Below are positions 59,276 through 64,000 of a stretch of DNA of 64,000 nt, one piece after another. A program made the position numbers and the translations under genes. The DNA lies in NCBI GenBank assembly GCA_026826555.1, contig JAKSZT010054583.1, positions 851,161-915,160 of the forward strand. Direction: 5' to 3'. Below the pieces are notes generated by a model. That model searched no databases. It worked only from the letters and a program-made list of their open reading frames with translations, and had not been told where the DNA came from. Position 1 is the first letter of the stretch; every line of letters starts with the position of its first letter. This DNA comes from Tolypeutes matacus (lineage: Eukaryota > Chordata > Mammalia > Cingulata > Chlamyphoridae).

Positions 59276-59819
59276 TTTTTTCCATATTTTCATCTCAACT
59301 AATATAATCTGAGCCAGCCAAAGGTTAAAAAACCCCGATAGATCTGTATTCCCAAATTTGCTTCAAACTCACTATTTGATTTTGGGCTATTCATTTTACC
59401 CCCTATGAGTCCATTTCTTTAACTCTAAGGTGAAGTTTTTTGATCCTAATATCCTTCTTGGGGCACACTTACATTTTATCCCCAGATCATCACATGATGA
59501 CAAACATCAGGGCAAATCATCCAAAGGAGGTCAGGTTGGCTCACATGCTTATCCATGAAGTGATTCCTGCCTTCTTTTTGAGTGAAACCTCCCTCTGGCC
59601 ATCTACAACTGGTCACTGCCATGCTTCCTCAAGTCTGACTCCCTCATCATCCATCTCATGCCTCAAAACTTGCCCCTTCTCTCCAACCCCAGCCTCCTTG
59701 GTGAAAATGTCATGTGTCCAGTTTTCTTAAAATCTTAGTCTTGGCAATAATTGATAAACTCATCTACATAAAGTGCAACGAATGTTAGTATGTTGCTATT
59801 TCCAGAAAAGATAGAAAGA

Positions 59820-59840
59820 TGTGTGTGTGTGTGTGTGTGT
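59820..59840. repeat. (GT)n microsatellite
   Basis: About ten uninterrupted GT units. Confidence 0.95.
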
Positions 59841-60169
59841 TTAATTGGCAAGGTGTGGGGATGGAGGAGGGAGGAATTTCAGGCATCATGACAGAGGAAG
59901 CAATTGAGGAAACAGGAAGAAAAGCATGTCTCTGGGCTGGCAAAACTTGTATCATCCGGTACTTGGGATGCAAGCCAAGCCATTGACTGCTTGTACCCCG
60001 ATACTTATCCTGAGATGACCAGATCATAGAGATTGCCCTTTCCTGTTGGTTAATTCTGGTACAGAAATGATATGTTAGGAAATTCCCAGCATGCCAGGAC
60101 TTACTGGAGATGTTACTATTCTGTCTCCTGTTTCAAACCTCTACCAGCCATTTAAGTCTAGAACTACAC

Positions 60170-60236
60170 CTCTCTTCCTCTCTCTGTCTCTCTCTGTCTC
60201 TCTCTGTCTCTCTCTTCCTCTCTCTGTCTCTCTCCC
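60170..60236. repeat. Pyrimidine tract of TCTCTG/TCTCTTCC units
   Basis: A polypyrimidine array of repeated ctctctgt and ctctcttc units. It explains the Leu/Ser-rich peptides predicted on the + strand. Confidence 0.95.
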
Positions 60237-60615
60237 CACCCCCCCTGCCTTTCTCAGAACCTCTGTTTTATTTACAAGTAGAAATATGTAGAAAAAAGAA
60301 AAAATAACTTATAACCTAGAAAAGACTAACTCAGCATTTTTGGATTTAGAAGGCTATGGTAATTACAGCAAATTATTTTAAATAAATAAAAACTAAGTCA
60401 TTCTTGCTCTCCGGCATGTTTAAAAGCCAGAAATCATGTCTTGGTCCCTAAGATACTGTTTGTGTTGGTTTGGGAATAGAATTGGAGACAAGACAGCTTA
60501 TCTATTCCTATATGTCTCTGCTACAACTTAATCTCCAAAATAAAATTTAATCAGAAATATACCTAAAGGCAATATTAGTAAAATAGTTTAAAAATACAAT
60601 GCTTAGTGATAGATA

Positions 60616-60635
60616 AATATATATATATATATATT
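60616..60635. repeat. (AT)n microsatellite
   Basis: About ten AT units within an AT-rich context. Confidence 0.9.
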
Positions 60636-61059
60636 ATTTAGAAGAGAGAAGAGAAAACTGAAAGGTGATGGTAACTTTTCAGTATTATTATGTGGAAAAT
60701 CACAGCCAATAGTCTCCAGTATTATATAAAACAGAACCATGGGATATCATGAATCTACGTTACAACATAGTGCTATTTTAACAAAAAAAACAACAAAAAC
60801 ATTATTTCAACTCTTTGTTGCTGGAAGTTTTCATGTACAGATTAGATGACCACTTGGCAGAGCTTCTGTAAAAGAGATTCAACTATTGAAGGGAGGTTAG
60901 ATGGAATGAATTCCAAAGCCCCTTCTAACACTGAAAAGTAAAAGTGAACTAAAAAGGAAACCTCCTTTAAACCACACTTGTAGGAAATACATTTGATAGG
61001 AGTCCTATTCTGTAATATCCACTGAAATACTTATTCATTTGATTTGGGGGTATAAAAAA

Positions 61060-61345
61060 TAGGGAACAATGTACCTTGGTGGGCAAGAATTCTGGATTTG
61101 GAGTCAACCTCACTGCAGTTCAAATCCCATTATTTACACATATGTACTGTGCAAAATTAACAGAATTATTTAACCTGCATCTCTTTTCTCATCTGTAAAA
61201 TGGGTGCATAATAATGTCAATCTAAGAGTTATTGCAAAAATTGAATTAAACAAGAAACTAAAATGGAATTAAACAAGAAACTAATGCATTCTGCTTGGCA
61301 CGGAGTGAGAGCTCAGTAAATGAGGCATTATTATTTGTGTGGACA
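61060..61345 (+). repeat. MIR SINE with an internal 23-bp tandem duplication
   Basis: Forward MIR: 'tctggatttggagtcaacc' (61092-61110), 'cttttctcatctgtaaaatg' (61183-61202), tail 'gagagctcagtaaatgagg' (61306-61324). The segment starting gaattaaacaagaaactaa occurs at 61243-61261 and again at 61266-61284. Confidence 0.8.
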
Positions 61346-61599
61346 GTCTTCTTGGAAATTGCAAGAGAAAGCAATAACATGAGAAAGTAACAGCTGGCTC
61401 GGGGGAATGTAGGTGATGGCAGAGGAAAAAAGAGGGAGGTTAACCAAGACGGTAGAGTGGAGAATGAAAATAGGGAAAAGAAACCAAAGAGTAAAGAAGG
61501 GTGGGGAAAGCTTTCTTAGAAAGACAACTAAAGGTAAAAACTCAAGTTCTTATAGGGGCATAGTGGACTCTACAAAGAAAAGCAACTGGTTACTGCCAT

Positions 61600-62035
61600 G
61601 AGTTCACCTTCTACTCCCCTCCCCCTGCTCACACATCTCCAGTCCCTTCAGCCTCCTACTCTCCATAAATACACCAAGCATGCTTCCACCTCAGGGCATT
61701 TGCAATGCCTGTTTCTCTTCTTGGATTCCCACAGATAGCCACAGGAGCATTCCCTTATCTCTTAAATCTGTGCTAAAACATCTAGCACCTTTTTAGTGAG
61801 GCCACACATAGGCATCCCATAGCACTTCACAAATAATTATGTTTTCATAGCACTTGACAAACAGTTGAGGTAATTATCATGTTTATTGTCTGTTTACCTC
61901 ACTGAAATATAAGCTCCATGAAGACGGGAATTTTGTCAGACTTGTTCACTGACATTACCACAGAGCCTATAGCAGTGCCTGGTACATGGTTGGCACTCAA
62001 TAACTTTTTGTTGAATACATGAATGGCAATTGAAG
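61600..62035 (+). repeat. L2 LINE 3' end
   Basis: The best-preserved L2 in the window: 'ccacctcagggcatttgcaa' (61687-61706), 'ataagctccatgaagacggg' (61909-61928), and the terminus 'cagtgcctggtacatggt' (61973-61990) with 'gttgaatacatgaatggc'. Confidence 0.85.
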
Positions 62036-63655
62036 GAAAAAAGGAAGAAGAAACTCATATCTGCCACAGGAAAATTATTTCCTAATTTTTCATTTTAAGT
62101 AGTATTCCCCATGCTTTGGCTGGAGCATAACACACACTGGAAAGGGCTCAATATCTAATTATATTTTAAATTATAACTGCTAGCTTTGAGTTTTAATAAC
62201 ATCATTTGCCTTCTCTTCTGCTGCAACCAACTCTAAATAGGCTTAGTACTTAAAATACTATAAACAGGGCCCCTCAACTTATATGTATTAAAATGTTTAA
62301 TATTGTGAACTCTAAAAACATGCTGGTTTTCAAAAATTAGCTAATTACACTAATATCTATTTATATGCTTAGTTTTATACCAACACATTATTTAATTCTT
62401 AAGCTTGTCTCTTGACATCAGTGGAAGTATTTGAATCCCTGATACCTCCCAATTAAAATGTCAGTGGAAGCAACTGGTATAGATAAAGCCCAGATTTTGT
62501 CACACCTCATCAGTCTTCTCTGTATCATGCACAACCACGCTTAATGAGGTAAGATGGGAAATGTCTACTAGCTAAGACATTTTAGCTTCATCAAATTGGA
62601 GTTCTAAAGTTGAGAGACTAGCTCCTTATTTGGTAAACATGGTAATTGACTTCTATAGCCTTTTAGAAAATACATTTGTATATATCCTTTTTAAATCTAG
62701 AAAGAAATGTGATACTCATGAATGAATGAATAAGAAATGAGTCCTCTATGTATCTTTCCATCAACATACTAAATATCAGCATGCAGTCCATGTCAAGAAC
62801 ACCAAGTAGTTAAGCGTTATTTCCAGAACAAATGCTTCAAGGTATTATCGTTAATCTGGTGATGTTTCACAGCTTTTTAGTGTTACGAAAGTATATTCTG
62901 TCATTCCTTCCACAACCCTTTTACCAGCATCCTAAATCCTGACCCAAGTCAGCAATGGAGTGATGTTTAAGGTAATCAACAAGAAGCAGAACATTTCCAG
63001 AAGAGCATATTGAGTCTCAAATAACTTTTAAATTCAAATTATCAGTATTTAGGTTATTTATTAGTGTGCATATTATAACCATATTTAAGCCTCAGTGCCT
63101 GAGGAAAATACGGAAATCTTAGATAAGTTTAGAGGAAAATCATAACAGCGAATGAAATGCAGAAAATAAGATCTATAAAGAAAAATTATTGAAGCACAAT
63201 ATTTTTTGAAATAGCTAAGCAACTGGTCATCCGGAATCCAGAGACCTTTGTCTTCTCCATCCTAGCCCTGATGGCTACCACCAACAAAGTGTGATTTTAC
63301 CACTAACACCTCAGTATATCCAAAAGTACAGTCATTCATAGACAGGATAGCAACACAGCGTAAGAACCCTGACAATCCCATGACTGATTTTGAAAAAAGG
63401 AACACAAATAGAGCCCTGTTAAGTTACACTGCTTCCTATTTTCTTCAGATATATTCTAGGTCAAATTTGTTCCCTTAAAATATGGCTATGTATAATTATA
63501 AAATGAAAAAATAAGGCGTGGAACAGATGTTAAGTTCTGTCCTAAAATTTCCATGTCATTCCATGTTTCTACCCTTTTCTAATGAACCCTGGTCTCTGTC
63601 AGACACAGCATACTTCAAGCTTAATGAAGTAAATGTGACTAAAACGAAAGCCTAA
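62036..63655. other. Unique intronic DNA
   Basis: No gene, RNA or confident repeat was seen in this AT-rich stretch. Confidence 0.4.
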
Positions 63656-63657
63656 AA

Positions 63658-63864
63658 CATTGGTTCTCAAGGTGTGATCTCATCCCAAGGGGGCATTTTG
63701 CAATGTCTCGAGATATATTTGGTTGCCACGGCTGGGTGGGGAACCTGCTGGCATCTATGGGCAGAGGCCAGCGACACTGATAAACGTCTTGCAATGCACA
63801 GTACAGCACCCACAACAGAGTTACCAGTCCAAATGGCAATAGTGCCAGTGTTGAGAAAGCCCCA
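63658..63864 (+). mobile_element. MER20 (hAT-Charlie non-autonomous element)
   Basis: Full-length-looking MER20: starts 'tggttctcaaggtgtgat', contains 'caatgtctcgagatata' (63701 on), 'ctggcatctatgggcagagg' (63748-63767) and 'caatgcacagtacagcaccc' (63791-63810), and ends 'gtgttgagaaagcccc'. The length of about 207 bp fits the family. Open frames over it on both strands are spurious. Confidence 0.88.
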
Positions 63865-64000
63865 TCTAGAGGATTCTGTGCTCTTCAGCAATCCAGTCGC
63901 TTAGGAAATAATTTCCACAAACTGCTCCTCTGTGCACCTTGCATTAGAGTGATCACAGGGGTAATGGAGCAGTACATGTGAATATAACTTAGCTCCATCT

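Larger units (their letters stand above)
59276..61055. other. Unique intronic DNA with simple repeats
   Basis: Contains the (GT)n, (TCTCTG)n and (AT)n runs listed separately. The pyrimidine-rich part 59560-59740 may be a decayed L2, but this is not certain. Nothing else was recognised. Confidence 0.35.
468..64000 (+). other. PDZRN4: Intron following the PDZRN4 alternative first exon
   Basis: The intron starts with gtgagtgcag at 468. Reading the + strand, I found no second PDZRN4 exon (the PDZ-domain segment starting VNGKDLSKA in the family) before the window ends, so the downstream acceptor probably lies beyond 64000. The interval is filled by interspersed repeats and unique AT-rich DNA. Intron status depends on the exon call at 399-467. 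Confidence 0.65.

Noticed and set aside
60170..60240. CRISPR-like or minisatellite array
   Set aside because: It is a simple pyrimidine repeat without unique spacers, in a mammalian intron.
468..64000. A second PDZRN4 exon (PDZ-domain segment) in the window
   Set aside because: I looked on the + strand for the family sequence following the first exon and for a matching acceptor but found none; a short diverged exon could still be missed.

Overview
This is a gene-poor, AT-rich mammalian window, almost certainly from a xenarthran and most likely an armadillo of the Dasypus type. The species call rests on six copies of a tRNA-derived SINE of the DAS (armadillo) kind: recognisable A and B boxes, monomeric and dimeric forms, and poly(A) tails. 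The background of MIR, L2, old DNA transposons and HAL1/L1 is that of a placental mammal.

Only one coding segment can be supported. Positions 399-467 (+) hold a short first coding exon beginning MGCNLC, with a strong start context, an in-frame upstream stop and a good splice donor. I recognise it as the alternative first exon of PDZRN4 (short, RING-less isoform). No later PDZRN4 exon was found, so the rest of the window reads as one long intron on the + strand. None of the longer open frames is a convincing host gene; most lie inside retrotransposons, the U1 retrocopy or a microsatellite.

Layout. 1-3.9 kb: promoter/5' UTR, first exon and mostly unique intron with homeodomain-rich stretches. 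3.9-14.5 kb: old repeats (MIR, L2 in both orientations, two LTR-like remnants) and an L1 3' end split by a DAS SINE. 15.2-18.8 kb: an antisense HAL1/L1 block bounded by a perfect 13-bp target-site duplication. 19-31 kb: mixed unique DNA, L2, a MER58-like hAT element, two DAS SINEs, a perfect hairpin and a GGAT microsatellite. 31.2 kb: a full-length polyadenylated U1 snRNA retrocopy. 31.4-47 kb: mostly unique DNA with enhancer-like blocks near 33.5 and 44 kb, two DAS SINEs and an L2 invaded by two MIRs. 47.4-57.3 kb: a dense pile of antisense L1 sequence, including two adjacent copies of one 3' UTR-like unit, a 74-nt U4 snRNA fragment inserted in one copy, an hAT-Tip100-like element and an L1 reverse-transcriptase remnant carrying a young DAS SINE. 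57.3-64 kb: unique DNA, MIR, L2, simple repeats and a MER20 copy.

The main finds are records of retroposition. The best is the truncated, tailless U4 copy, whose unoccupied site is preserved in the neighbouring paralogous repeat. I found no operon-like, CRISPR, defence or otherwise new multi-gene system. All repeat names come from recognition by eye, so boundaries are approximate unless a target-site duplication is cited.
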